A stretch of 64,000 bases of DNA, from contig JPHH03000093.1 in assembly GCA_000750105.3 (NCBI GenBank), positions 21,248 through 85,247 of the forward strand, written 5' to 3'. The notes under the pieces were generated by a model. It searched no databases. It worked only from the letters and a program-made list of their open reading frames with translations, and was not told where the DNA came from. Below, piece after piece: positions 16,173 to 27,498 of the stretch. Within the stretch, counting starts at the first letter, position 1, and each line of letters opens with the position of its first letter. Both the position numbers and the translations under genes were made by a program. This DNA comes from Tolypocladium sp. Sup5 PDA-1 (taxonomy: Eukaryota; Ascomycota; Sordariomycetes; Hypocreales; Ophiocordycipitaceae).

Positions 16173-18909
16173 ACATTGGGTTCTTCGGAGCCACTCCCTT
16201 TTTGCTAATTTGACATTTTTGTACTCCCCCCCCTTTTTTTTTTTTCCAAGTCGCCCGTTTCTTTTGACTATTTTGGCTTAAGGAGGAAGGCGCAGCTGAC
16301 AGCTGTACCTGAACTTTTTTTTTTCGGGCGGGAGGGGGAGTCGTGCTTGTTCATAGACGGCGCCGCGGGCATGAACATTACGCTACCCTAGACAACGAAC
16401 CGTCTGGACGCTTTAGCAATAAAAAATTGCAAGATTCCGCACCGTGGAATCACTAGATTCTCCAAACGTACGTATTTGGTTTCTAGGTTCCCAGTGCGAC
16501 TTCACCTATCCCTCTTTTCTGTGTTTTTTCTTCTTCTTGACTCGTTGCTCTGGACTGGACTCATGGGGATGGACTCAACAAACCTTACTCTCGCAACTAA
16601 CAATCTCTGCTAATATTTGATCCTAAATATCGCTGCAATGTCTACTTGAGCATTTCCTCATAACGGGCGCCATTAGGTAAAATCCCATTTTATTTCCATG
16701 AGCGAAAAGCGAACTATATCCGTTCCTGAGTTCCAATTGCTGTCTCTCACGTTACGCACGAGGTTGGAGTTGCCCATAGGCCATGATCACCCGACGTCTT
16801 GGGTCCACCAAGCGGAGCACTTGCAAAGACGCGACGTAAATTCTCGAGACGTGTCACAAAGACGGCACGACGATGTTTTCCGGGCCTGCGATTGCCGACT
16901 TGGAGACTCAGCCTTGACTACAGCTTTGGCCCATGTTCACGAGACTGCGGGAACAAGAGCAAATGGATGATGGCCATGGACAAATCTAGAAGCCTCGGCG
17001 GAAAGGAAACTGCAGCCTTCGAATGAACAAACCTGTTTTTCGAGGCCAGCCAACATGAGAACGTGTCCATGCTGCCCTGTCCCTCAACATGGCGTACCAT
17101 GGCTTTAGAAACACTCTCCTGGTCTTTCCATAGCAGATCCCGAGGCTTCCTCTCGCTTTGACAGCTGGCTTTCTGTCTTGCTCCTATGCTCACACAACAC
17201 ACCTTACATGAGGCCATGTTTGAGGCTTCGACATTGGCGAAGGGCCACTTTCGGATCCTCCTCTCACTGGATGACGCACACCCCGTGAGCCTCTGAACTG
17301 GTCCATGTGATGCCGTGTGCGCTGAAAATATATTTCCTCTTGGTCAAAGGGCAGAGGACTGCCCCATTTTCCCGGACACAAATCGGCGATGCGAAGTTGG
17401 AAGCGCCAAAGGCGCAAGGGCCTGTAAACTGAGCAGGTCCGCTGGCAAAGAAGGCATCCACTGTCGTCGCCTCCGACCAACTGCGGACGCGTACAAGGGC
17501 TTTCCTTCACATCATAACCTTCCTGATTTGGAGCTGCTACGGACTGGACGCTCCGGTGATATCAGGAGCGAGTAGACCCATGCCCGGCGCTTCGGTGTTA
17601 TTCTTGCCTCCATCCACCTACATGTATTCCGCACGGAGAACATGAAGCAATTATCCAGTCACTTTCGACAGGCGGCTTTGAAAAATCTCCAGAGCCTCTT
17701 GAACAAGGACTTGGAGGTCCCCGTAGTATGTTTGCACGCGGCAACATAAGGTTCGTTGGCTGGTCGCCCCATGCCCTGGACATCCTCCTCAGCCACGACT
17801 ACCTGGATCTTTAAAGGGCCACTTGTTGATATACTTGCAAAAACAGCACACAGAATTGGAATGCATTTCCACCGTTGTAGCACAATACTGCAGCTCAGCC
17901 GAACAGAACTTTGTCTGCTCTCAACGAGGGACATTTTTGTGGCTCCTCTTGCCCATAAAACCTGAAACGTTGAACCACGTAGCTTCTGCTTCTCCCGAAG
18001 GTAAGTACAGGGCTGCTCTAGCGCAGCCACTGATCGCCGTTGGCGTAGTCGCAGTGTCCTATACGGTCTGGATGCCATGGGACTTTTACCAATCAAGCTA
18101 AGCCAACAGCTCCTGCAATTGCGCGCCTAGCTGAACTATGTTAGTTAACCCCATATCCGTACAGTGGCACCGATCCAGGCTTCCATACTCGGCGTGCCGG
18201 CTCCAACGGCTCTTACTGCGGCCACCTTCCTGTTTGGTTGTCAACCACCAGTGATCGACGGTAAATGGTGAGCAGCCAATTGAAGACAAAAGACTAAGAG
18301 AGCCCAACCCCCGTTTCATGTTTTGAACAATCATGACTTGCCCAATCCATTCGGGGCCGTCTATCCGTGCGCGCGATAGCTGCCGTATTGGTTGGCTCGG
18401 TAGAGACTATGAGACCCTCCTTCTAGATTGAGTATATGAAAGGAGACAACTCCAGCAGCCATCTACAGTAGCAATCGGCAGAGAAGCAGATTGCCATAGC
18501 CGGTCCGTGCTCGGCATATTCGGCATTCGAGGTGAACCTCTGCCTTTGCAGATTTTCCGTCAAGTCTTGCAAGAGGCTTGAGGCCGACTTCGGCCACACC
18601 CTGATGCCACGGCGCCGACATAGCCGTGAGGCACTCTTTGGATCTTGACAACATACCAATCAGTCCATAGTCAGTTGTTCCTTTGTCAAATACCTACTTC
18701 GTTCAGCGTAGTCGTTGGTTCTGGGCACAGACTTCGGTGTGTAGAGGCTGGAATATGAGAAACAACATGAGCCTCGCTCTTGATGGCGCTTCTGTATAAA
18801 AGCCTCGTCAAGATCTCGCCGTTATGTAGTTGAAAGACACCCCAAGTCTTCAGAGTACTTGCTCTACTGTTCTCTGCTATCTCAGCTCCCTACCCCAAAA
18901 TCCTTCAAG
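16173..18909. other. Gene-poor region between tRNA and protease gene
   Basis: No confident gene is present. The first part has homopolymer T and C runs (16225-16250, 16314-16325). On the minus strand, disconnected reading-frame pieces at about 17659-18096 and 18423-18659 look protein-like in places but change frame and carry stops, so they may be remains of a decayed gene or chance ORFs; I recognise no family. The last 120 bp are the promoter of the following protease gene. Confidence 0.5.
18795..18800 (+). promoter_or_regulatory. TATA box of the glutamic protease gene
   Basis: TATAAA lies 110 bp upstream of the start codon and is followed by a pyrimidine-rich stretch with probable start sites, the usual layout for highly expressed secreted-protein genes in filamentous fungi. 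Confidence 0.6.
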
Positions 18910-19644
18910 ATGCAAAAGGCTTTCACTCTGGCTGTTGCAGCCCTTGCTGCCGGCGCCGTCGGCGCACCCGGACGCAGCAACAGCAAGCCTGCCCATCGCT
19001 CCGGCAGCAATCGCACCGGCAGCAAGGGCCTCGTCTCCCGTGACACCGAGTCCCCCTGGGGCGGCGCCGTCCAGGACGGACAGGGCTGGTACTACGTCAC
19101 CGGCGTCCTCACCGTCCCCCAAATCAGCGGCCAGTCCTCCGACGCCGCCGCCTCCATCTGGGTCGGCATCGACGGCGATTCCTGCGACAGTGCAATCCTT
19201 CAGACGGGTATCACGGTTTACGGTGATGGTGGTGTCGAGACGTGGACAGAGTGGTGGAAGAACAACGAGATCAACTACAGCTCGCAGATCAGCGTCAGCG
19301 CGGGCGACCAACTCCGCATGTCCGTCTACGCCACGTCGGCCACGTCTGGAAACACTACGATCGAGAACTTGACGAACGGGCAGTCGCAGTCGCACACCTT
19401 CAGTAATCAGGGGTACTCTCTTTGCCAGACCAATGCCGAGTGGATCATCGAGGACTACCTCAGCAACAACGCCCGCGTTGACTTTGTCGACTTTGGCTCT
19501 TTCCAGTTCACCGACACGGTTGCGTACGGCTCGAACGGCGAGGTCACCCCTCAGGGAGCCAAGATTTACAATGTCGAGATCGACAACGAGAACAAGACCG
19601 ACTGCAGCTCCGATGCCGACGGCGTCAAGTGCACCTACGTTTAG
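18910..19644 (+). CDS. Secreted glutamic endopeptidase (eqolisin, peptidase family G1, formerly A4)
   Basis: This is a 244-residue intronless preproprotein. Residues 1-19 form a signal peptide (hydrophobic core, cleavage near AVGA-P). A short basic Ser/Asn-rich propeptide follows, up to about Arg44, and then the mature beta-sandwich enzyme starting near DTESPWGGAV. Both catalytic residues are present: Gln98 in AILQTG (Gln53 in scytalidoglutamic peptidase) and Glu181 in AEWIIEDY (Glu136). WVGIDGD and ENLTNG are family signatures. It hydrolyses proteins at acid pH outside the cell. I chose the ATG at 18910 over an upstream in-frame non-ATG codon because it begins the signal peptide and follows a TATA box. 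Confidence 0.95.
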   Translation: MQKAFTLAVAALAAGAVGAPGRSNSKPAHRSGSNRTGSKGLVSRDTESPWGGAVQDGQGWYYVTGVLTVPQISGQSSDAAASIWVGIDGDSCDSAILQTGITVYGDGGVETWTEWWKNNEINYSSQISVSAGDQLRMSVYATSATSGNTTIENLTNGQSQSHTFSNQGYSLCQTNAEWIIEDYLSNNARVDFVDFGSFQFTDTVAYGSNGEVTPQGAKIYNVEIDNENKTDCSSDADGVKCTYV

Positions 19645-21275
19645 GGGCATCCGGGATGAGAGGGAAGGAGTAGCAGCTGAGATATGTAAGCAAACTGTGG
19701 GCTTGAGCGTGTCACAGGCTTCAACGGACAGTAACTGCACAACCAGTCAATATAAAGTCAAGTTGAGCCACGACCCACATAAACTTACAACGCATGCATC
19801 ATGTGTCTTCGCTGAACTGTGTTACACTGTGACTGTTTCTATTGCTGTACTTGTAATTTGGCGCAAGAAGCAGAAACAGTGCTGTTCTTGTACTGGGGCA
19901 AATGGGACTGGTTCAGGATACTCATCATGATTTGTTTCGAATCCTAACATGAAGCCTAAGAAGAGGTTTTGCCAGCAGGCCAAGAGAAGTCAGATGTCAT
20001 GAGCTTGGTTTGAATGAGTGCGTAGAACCTTGTAGATAGCATCAGCCTTTGTCAGCCATCACGTCGTGGCATCAATCTTGTGTCACCTACCACCGAGGTC
20101 GCTAAGCCTTGACGAACGTTACCTGGTTGGAAGTACACAGGCACCGTATTGTTTACATGCTGTCTCGTTGTCATGTCACGATTAGGAGGGAGACGCGACA
20201 CGGCTGCGGTTAACCACCTCTGCTGGCTACCGCTGTGCCTCTATGGAGACGCCTCAGCACCACTCTTGGGAGAGCAGAGTTTGGCGTTGAAGCATCGAAC
20301 CTCTGGACAATCGGACAATCTTTAAGATACTATGAATACACACCATGAAATGCACCCTCGCGTGAAAGGCCAACCTCGATCACAGCCAGATGCCATCCTA
20401 CTACTTACTCTACCTCGCTAATACAATGGTCGCACTTGTCTTTGTGGCTCGTGGGCTAGTTGCTTCTTGCGATACTGTCGCCGTGGACCATCATACTTCA
20501 TCAGGCTATGAAACGTGTCATTCCAAGTATTGCTTCTCCTTAAACTTCGTTTCCTGCTTCTTTGACCCAAGCCTCACTCCAACTCTCTTCTGTCGCTTGG
20601 TAGCTCGGTCGCTGCCGTCGTCTGTGGCGAGGACATCTCCACTGCTCTTTGTGTGCAATAATCGCAGCTTGGGTAGCAAGAGGTAAGTGCATCTCATCTT
20701 CTTGTTCGATGCCAGTCAATACACAGATCCATGCGCGTCCATAGCCACCAGGACCTGTGAGCTCCGTCAGACGAATGCTGCGTCAATGAATGGGATGGCA
20801 ACTGCAAGTCGACGGGCACGAAGCTTCTGTTAAAAGCAACTGGTGCAAATGGAGGTCGAAGCTAGCAGGTTCCTTAGCTATGCAAGGGAGGGCATATGCC
20901 GGGACTTTGCGTAGACGAAACTCTCTTTCGACTCTGGAATTCAGCAACCGTTGGCCAGCACCACGCAACTCTGCCAGAACTCGCAGCAAAGACTCCCCCG
21001 CCGTCTCATCTATCGAAATGAACAAGGAGCCGGCAGGTTGGTCCGTTATCTGCGGTCGGTCGCCAATCGCCCTGGCAACCTGGCAGCGTTCAGTCATGGG
21101 TGATTCAACGACACGCAAACGCTCCACAGCACATCACCCAGCAACCATCTGTTCACCCAGGCTGTCCTCATCCGATACCTGTTTTCTCAGGCCAAAAGTA
21201 TAGATTTACCCGAGTAACAGCTCACCGTGCAACCTATTTATTTTCCTCCCAACTCGTGGCGCCCGCTCCCATTTT

Positions 21276-21296
21276 TCTCCCTCCCTCCCTCCCTCC
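21276..21296 (+). repeat. CTCC tandem repeat (polypyrimidine tract) in promoter
   Basis: Five consecutive CTCC units lie about 440 bp upstream of the start codon. C/T-rich tracts just upstream of transcription starts are common in strong filamentous-fungal promoters. Confidence 0.6.
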
Positions 21297-21387
21297 TCTC
21301 TTCACCCACGCACCTCAACACCGCCCAGAACCATCAACTCGTCTGCGCACGCAAGGCCTTCTCCAACCACAGCTGAAACTGCAAAAG

Positions 21388-21650
21388 GTATGTCATTCTC
21401 CGTATTTTCAGCTGCTTCGTTTCTTTGTCCTGCCCGTCGCCGGAACGGAATATTGCACATTTTGCTGCATCGCGTTCCAACTCCTCCCTCGCCACAGTGC
21501 ACCCCACACTGCTCCCTCCCTCGCGATGCAGTCCTCTGCTTGGCCTTTTTATTGACGGCCAGAGAACACTGCATCTGCTTCTTCATTCATCAGAAACGCT
21601 GTTTTGCATCTCCCTTGGTCTCCTTCAATTCTGACGAGAAAAATCTGCAG
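21388..21650 (+). other. Probable 5'-UTR intron of the GPI-protein gene
   Basis: GTATGT donor after GCAAAAG at 21387, branch-like CTGAC at about 21631, and CTGCAG acceptor at 21650. It is longer than the coding introns of this window. No transcript evidence. Confidence 0.45.
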
Positions 21651-21734
21651 GTCCTCATCTATCTCCCTGACTTCGTACGACCGCCTCACCGCACACACCC
21701 AAATCACAACACGAACTCATCCAAGAAAAGCAAG

Positions 21735-22452
21735 ATGCCTGCCTCCAAGATGGCCGTCTTCGCCAGCGTCATGACTCTTGTCGGTGCCTTTGCCGCTGGT
21801 GTCCTGGGAGTTGCTCCCAACGCTCCCTACTGTGAGTTGCCCAGAAACAAGTTGACTTCCCGCCTCGATACTGACAAAGTCCTTCTAGCAAACGGTGTGT
21901 CCACCGAGACTGCGGCTCCTCAGGAGCTTGGCTCGACCACTTCTGCTGGTAAGTCGCTGCAATCTCCCAAGCCGCAAAAGGCTCATTGCTAACTCGTCTC
22001 CAGGCTCGCTCGTGTACTCGCTCAACGTGTGCACCATCGTGCACTCCACCAACTGCGCGGTGTCCATGTCGACTGGCGGTGCGGCTCCTCCCGCCGGACA
22101 GGCCTCAACTGGTCCTGCTGCTCCTGGTTCTGAGCCTGGATACCCAACTGGCAGTGCCCCAGCTACCTCTGGAACTTCCAAGCCTACCGCCAGTCCCGCT
22201 GGTGAGCCAGTCCCGACTGTCCTCACTACGACTAACTCCGCTGGCAACCCGACCGTGGTGACCCAGGTCGAGTCGTCTGCTCTCGCAACCGGCGAGACCA
22301 CCGAGTCTGCCCCGACCCAGAGCAAGGAGCAGCAGCCCTCGGGAAGTACCGGCACTCCTGTGCCTACCTCGACTGGTGCTAGCAACACCGTCGGCCTGGT
22401 CCGCGGCGTCGCCCTCGGAGCCGCAGCCATGGCCGTGGCCTTCCTCTTCTAA
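21735..22452 (+). CDS. Small GPI-anchored Ser/Thr/Pro-rich cell-wall protein
   Basis: Three exons: 21735-21831, 21889-21948, 22004-22452, with introns 21832-21888 and 21949-22003 (the second has a GCTAAC branch site); together they give about 201 residues. The N-terminus is a signal peptide (VFASVMTLVGAFAAGVLG). A short segment with two cysteines follows (NVC...TNC), then a long Ser/Thr/Pro/Gly-rich stalk likely to be O-mannosylated, and a C-terminal hydrophobic tail (GVALGAAAMAVAFLF) preceded by a small-residue omega site (TGASN), the layout of a GPI-anchor signal. It should sit in the plasma membrane or cell wall. No catalytic domain is visible. A 263-nt intron is likely in its 5' leader. 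Confidence 0.85.
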
Positions 22453-22875
22453 AGGGTTTCCAGCTGGTGAGCTTTCCCCCGAGGCAGCGCACCTGTGGAC
22501 GAACTTGACGACGGAACGTTTCTTTCTTTCTGAACACTGGCGGTTGGGAAAACCGAGAACGTACATGGTTTGCATTGTGCCTTTTGCATCAGACGCCGAG
22601 GAAATGGCGTGGTAATACTGCTCTCTGTAACTAGGGGTGCTTGTCATTGACGGCCAATAAATCTGTTTGCCATAATACTCGTTGCCTGTGTGTGTTTGAA
22701 GTCGTCTCGCGGTGAAGTTTAGTAAGGCGTCGTGGTATCAGAATTGAATTGCGTGAGGAGCCTGAACGAAACAATTGTAAGGCATACCAGAAGAACTCGA
22801 GGCTCATCGTCTCCCCAAAAGAAACAACACCATCGCTCCGCAACATGCTGTGCAGGCTCCGCAACAGGTCCCCAT
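22453..22875. other. Convergent 3' region between GPI-protein gene and VPS41
   Basis: Only 3' flanking sequence is seen, with an AATAAA-like element (CCAATAAATCT near 22655). No gene. Confidence 0.5.
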
Positions 22876-25800
22876 CTATGTCGCCTTCTCGTGGCAGATC
22901 GGGCAGCCGCCTCTGACCTTGTCTCTCAGCAGCCTGGCCCTCATGACCTTCATACCAACCAAGTACCTCCCCCCTTCGCCATTCTCCCCTCCAAGGTCAA
23001 CATCCACCTTCTTCCCCTTGTGGAGCATCTCGAGTAGATGGCTGACGTGAAACGCATGCCCGCAGGCAAACCCGAGCAGTGTTTCCATCTCGTACTCTGT
23101 AAACGGCTCGTGGCAGCCTGCACAGCGCCCGGGCTGGGGAGTTCGGTGGTCGTGTTCGATCTTCTCGTTTGCAGCATCGTCTTTGGCGGCAACGGCGACG
23201 TTTGCAGGCTTTTTGGCCTTTGCATCCTCCTGCTCGGTAATTGGCAGCACGACCTCGAACTTGATGCCCCTGCGTTGCCCTGCGCGAAGTTCGTTCTGGG
23301 CCGCGGCGAGCTCGCTGCGCAACACACGTGCCACCCCAGAGCTGATGCTGTGCTGAAGCTCGTGCTCCTTCATCATATGCGTGAGACCCTCTCTGAGGCC
23401 CTGAATCTCAAGGCCCTCTGGTATTCGCCGCACCAGGGTAATTGGATTGATCGCTGTTCCGACTTGTTCGAGCAAGGCGCGGATGAAACTCGGCTTGTCC
23501 ATGCTGTATTCGAGAAGATCTTCCCAAAGATCTGGATCGTCTTGCTCTTTTGCGAATTCGATCGCCTTCTGTACGTTTTTCAGGCGATCGATGATGAGAT
23601 ATAGCGCTCGTTTCATCTGTCCAGTTTTGGAGTAGAGGTACACCAGCTCGTCATAGTACTCAAATACTTCGCACTCTTGGACGGCCTGAGACAGGTCAGC
23701 ATAGTGGCATCAGCGAGCGGTGCTTCGTGACAACATACCTTTTCAAATGCATACGAGGTCGACGACTTCAAAAACTCCATCAACAGCGGCCTGTCGTAGG
23801 TGGCGAAAAGGTGCACCGCCAAATCGGCAAAGTCGTCCACCAGAGATTGGCTGTCCATGACAAGGCGGTCCATGTTCTCGCCAGTGTGTTCCTTGATTCC
23901 CTCGCCCCGCCACAGACCTTTGAGGTAAAAGTACAGATAGAGCTGCAATTGCTGTGCTTGCAATTGTTCGACGACCACCTCCGGGCGCACTAGGCCGTGC
24001 TGCGCTTCGTCAACCAGCAGTGTGATTGCTTCTGATGTCGCATCTACCAGGTCCTGCTTCGTCATCTGGTTCAGTCGTTCAGGTGATACCCTTAATCCGA
24101 TGAAGCTGGGGATGTCATCCGCCACTGCCTCGGCAAGATGGCCATCTCTAATCAGCCGGAACGCCGAGTCAGCATCATGGAGCTTGATGTAGCACTTGAG
24201 GGCCTCTCGATTCCTTCCACTAGCCTCATGCAGTCGTGCCAGGCTCTCCATGACGATGTGCCAGTCTCGTCCCTTCTCGCCGTCGTCGATGCTGTCCTCC
24301 CGGACGTCGCGATATTTCAACTGGTTTTCTAGGGCCGTACTAACAGTGTTGGCGTCGAAGAGGTCTGTTGGCCAACGCTCCAGTAACTCTCTAAATCGAG
24401 GTTTGTCGGCCTGAATGTAATGGCCTAGGACTACTTCGTAGATTGTGGAGGGCAGAGGAGGATGCATCTGCTCGGACGGTATGTAGTTGGTGATTTCATC
24501 GAATTTCTTTGCGCCCGCAAACGTCCACACCCACTTCTCCCATCGATCGGGAGTCGTGAGAACTTTGCCGCACACTCGGCCCGCCAACACCCAGTTGCCT
24601 TCTTCGATGAGGTCTTCAATCCACAGTTCGCCGATCCGTCTTTTCTCCTTCTCGGTAGACGAGTATATGTCTCTCTGGCTCGAGTCCGCGATGGATTCGT
24701 CGTCATAAAAGTCTTCGGTACCTGTGTGATACTTGGAAGGCGTCGATAGAGCCGCATCCCCAGGTCTGTCTGGTGATGCAGATACAATATCGGGGTTCTC
24801 ATCCAGAAGCTCCCAAGCTGGTTCATACTGCCCGTGGTCCACTAGCCATGCCAGGTGATCAGACAAGTCCCTCTTGGTCCCGAGAATGCAGTCGTAAGGG
24901 CTGTGGATGAAGATTTTTGCCCCAGGCTTGGCCAAACTTGGATGAACTGTTGGTGAAGGCCTGTTGGGCCGAGTAGTCCCTGTGGTGCTAGTCTTTGAGC
25001 CAGAACCAGCGTCGTCGCCGCTATCTCTACTCATGATGCTTGCCCCAGAGCTGAAGAGCGACTTTGGATTGATGGCGGCGTTCCACATGTCGGTACCAAA
25101 CCCAGCGAGCGCCTCGAGGGCCCCCTTCGACGCAACTGCGGAGGCAGCAGAGTGAGCCGGCAAGACGCCCAGATGGTAGTCGGCCGAAGACAACCTCTCA
25201 AAGCGGCTGACACTAAGACCGTCCTTGTCAACCTCGGCCTGTGAGTTGAGGTCGATGAGCCTCAGCTCAGGAGGCTGGTTGTTTTGCCGCCGCCGCCTCC
25301 CACCAGCAGGCTCGCTTCCGCCAGAACCCGTGGACAGCCTGGATCTGTGGCCATTGGCGGTCTTGTCCACCTCTTCGTCGTCATCCTCGTCCTCTGGTGA
25401 ACAAAATGAAAGAACAAGCAACAGACTTTGGGTATATAAGGAGATGCCGGAGATGATGCAGTCCATTCGAAGGCTAGAGGAAGGTATCAGCATTGGATGC
25501 CCGCATTTCACACTCACGTGCTGATGCACTTACAGTTTGACGATTTCCGCCCGTCCAATCGTCTTTTCGCCAGCATTCTTGCCAGTCCCAATGCCACCAG
25601 GGTGGACGTGAATGATCCAGATTGTGCCGCCCCAGCCGACAAGAAGACGCTCTATTTTCTTCTTGCCCAACAATGCCTGCTCTCGGAGTCTGTCAGCTGC
25701 AGGAGACGCAGCGTCAGCACGAGAGCCCTGCTGCAGCTCGTCGTTCTCGATTGCTTTCTCGTCGATCCACTCGACCCGGCCTTTCCAAACGCTGGCCATG

Positions 25801-27011
25801 GCTTCCCACTCGTCCGTCTGGGGTCTGTCTATGTGGCCCATCCGCTTCCAAGCATGATCCGAGTCTGCGCTTTCGAGATGGAGCTTCGATCGCATGATTT
25901 TGATGCCATGCTCGTTCAACCAGACTACGTACCTTCCCGACAGAGACCACTTGATGCAGCTGATGGTTCCCTCTCCGGAGTGAAGAACGGTGTCTTTGCC
26001 GCTGTTGTTACTCAGACCCATGCTCCCCAGCCAGCCAGAGGCCGTTGCTGCGGCTGTTCCGGTGGTTGTGGATGTGCTCCGACCCGGGCCTCCACCTACG
26101 GTCAGAATGAGCTGGCCTGCTCGCCCGCCGGACAAGTATGTTCGATCGCCTTTGTATTCCGGCGACAAGGCGACGGCTTGCATCGGACGAGCAAAGTTTC
26201 GCAGCTGAACATCTTTTAGATCGACGAGGGATTGAATGCAAACATTGCCGTCCATCGACGAGGTCGATACGTGTATGTCGTTGGAAGGAATCCTCGGCAG
26301 CGGTGGGGGCTCTCTCGGCCTCCTAGATGTCGCAGCCGGCGACGATGTGTCGGACTGCCGTGACGCCGGTCGCGCCTGGGGTTGCTGTGGCCGCAAAGAG
26401 GCATCGGGCTTCTCGCCAGACAACGGCGGCGGGTAGGGGGATATGGATATGCTGGTCACGGAAGCAGAGTGCGCGTGGTAGACTCGCAATGTCTGGAAGG
26501 TCGGTAGCTGGACCACGTGCTGGATCGCTGTTAGCTTCGCAGAGTAAAGGGAGCTCCGAGGACTTACAATATTGCCATTGTGAGTTCCAACAATCTAGAG
26601 CAGATCACAGTTAACACATGTACAGACAGGCACCGAAGGGGACGTGTAGCACACCATCTTGTCGCCAGCGACGAGAAAGGCACTGGTTGCATCGCCGTTG
26701 CGGTAGACGGCGCTTAGATGCTGTGTCAACCGCGCGTATTTCAGCAGCGGCTCCTCGTCTTCCTCATCGTCTTCCTCATCGTCCTCGTCCTCATCCTCTT
26801 CTTCCCCGTCGCTCCCGTGTTCGTCATTGTTTCGTCGGCTGCTCTTCAGCGTGTCGCCAGCTGTTGCCTCGCTCGGGGCCTGAACAGCAGGCTCCTTGCC
26901 CTTGCGCACGTCGTGGCCGTCATCGCTGGCGTGCTGTGAATCGGGAGGCGAACCATGGAGCTCAGTGCGGTCGTCGTCGTCGTGCCTCGGTTGGGGCGGC
27001 TGTTCCGTCAT
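22876..27011 (-). CDS. vps41: Vacuolar protein sorting-associated protein 41 (HOPS complex)
   Basis: Five exons on the minus strand: 27011-26655, 26594-26568 (a 27-nt microexon), 26519-25534, 25473-23739, 23685-22876. The frame closes exactly and gives about 1,304 residues. An acidic Asp/Glu-rich N-terminal stretch precedes a WD40 beta-propeller (about residues 95-430). A long alpha-solenoid/clathrin-heavy-chain-repeat region follows (ELWIEDLIEEGNW, IYEVVLGHYI), then a C-terminal RING-H2 zinc domain (CAGC, CGHAFH, CPIC). VPS41 is the Rab7-effector end of the HOPS tether in vacuole fusion and also acts in AP-3 transport. It shares a 487-bp divergent promoter with APC1. The ATG at 27011 is the first in-frame ATG; the frame continues upstream only to non-ATG codons. 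Confidence 0.95.
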
Positions 27012-27498
27012 TGCGGCAGCCGAACTGGTGTCATTCTGGGTGCCGCCGCACTCCCAAGATGACAAGAGTTCAGCGGAAGCTGTGTGTGCGTTCGCCGCTG
27101 CGCATGAAAGGTTCGGCGAGCTCCTACGGTTGTCGTCGTCGTGCGGTTGATGGAGTTGAAGCAAACGACGGTCGTAGCGCCTCGCGTAGCTTCCATGGTA
27201 CCTTACCTTGCAGCTACGTCACGAGCTCCCCTGAAGCAGTGAAGCGGAAGCCTAAAGGCCCATTCCAGAAGAAGCAACCCCCACCACCATCCACACTTCA
27301 ACTTCTCAGCGCGTTGACACGCGACTGCGACTCAACTACACCAGCAGAGCGTGACCTCTGCTTTCGCCTGCTGGACGACTGCAATTGAGCGGCCCGTTGG
27401 CGCATGCTTTAGCGCATCCTCGATCGCGACGCGAACCTCGACCCCAACCGAAGCCGCTCCCCGAGTCTCGTGCAGCCTATGGAGCTTCATCAACAACA
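27012..27498. promoter_or_regulatory. Divergent promoter of vps41 and apc1
   Basis: 487 bp separate the two start codons. No TATA box is seen. The part nearest apc1 is pyrimidine/CAAC-rich leader sequence (CTTCATCAACAACAATGG). Confidence 0.5.

Larger units (their letters stand above)
19645..21734. other. Intergenic region; includes the long 5' leader of the GPI-protein gene
   Basis: No gene is recognised between 19645 and about 21250. From about 21270 a CTCC repeat tract marks a pyrimidine-rich core promoter. The 5' leader of the next gene probably carries an intron at 21388-21650 (AAAAG|GTATGT ... CTGAC ... CTGCAG|GTC, 263 nt). Confidence 0.5.
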
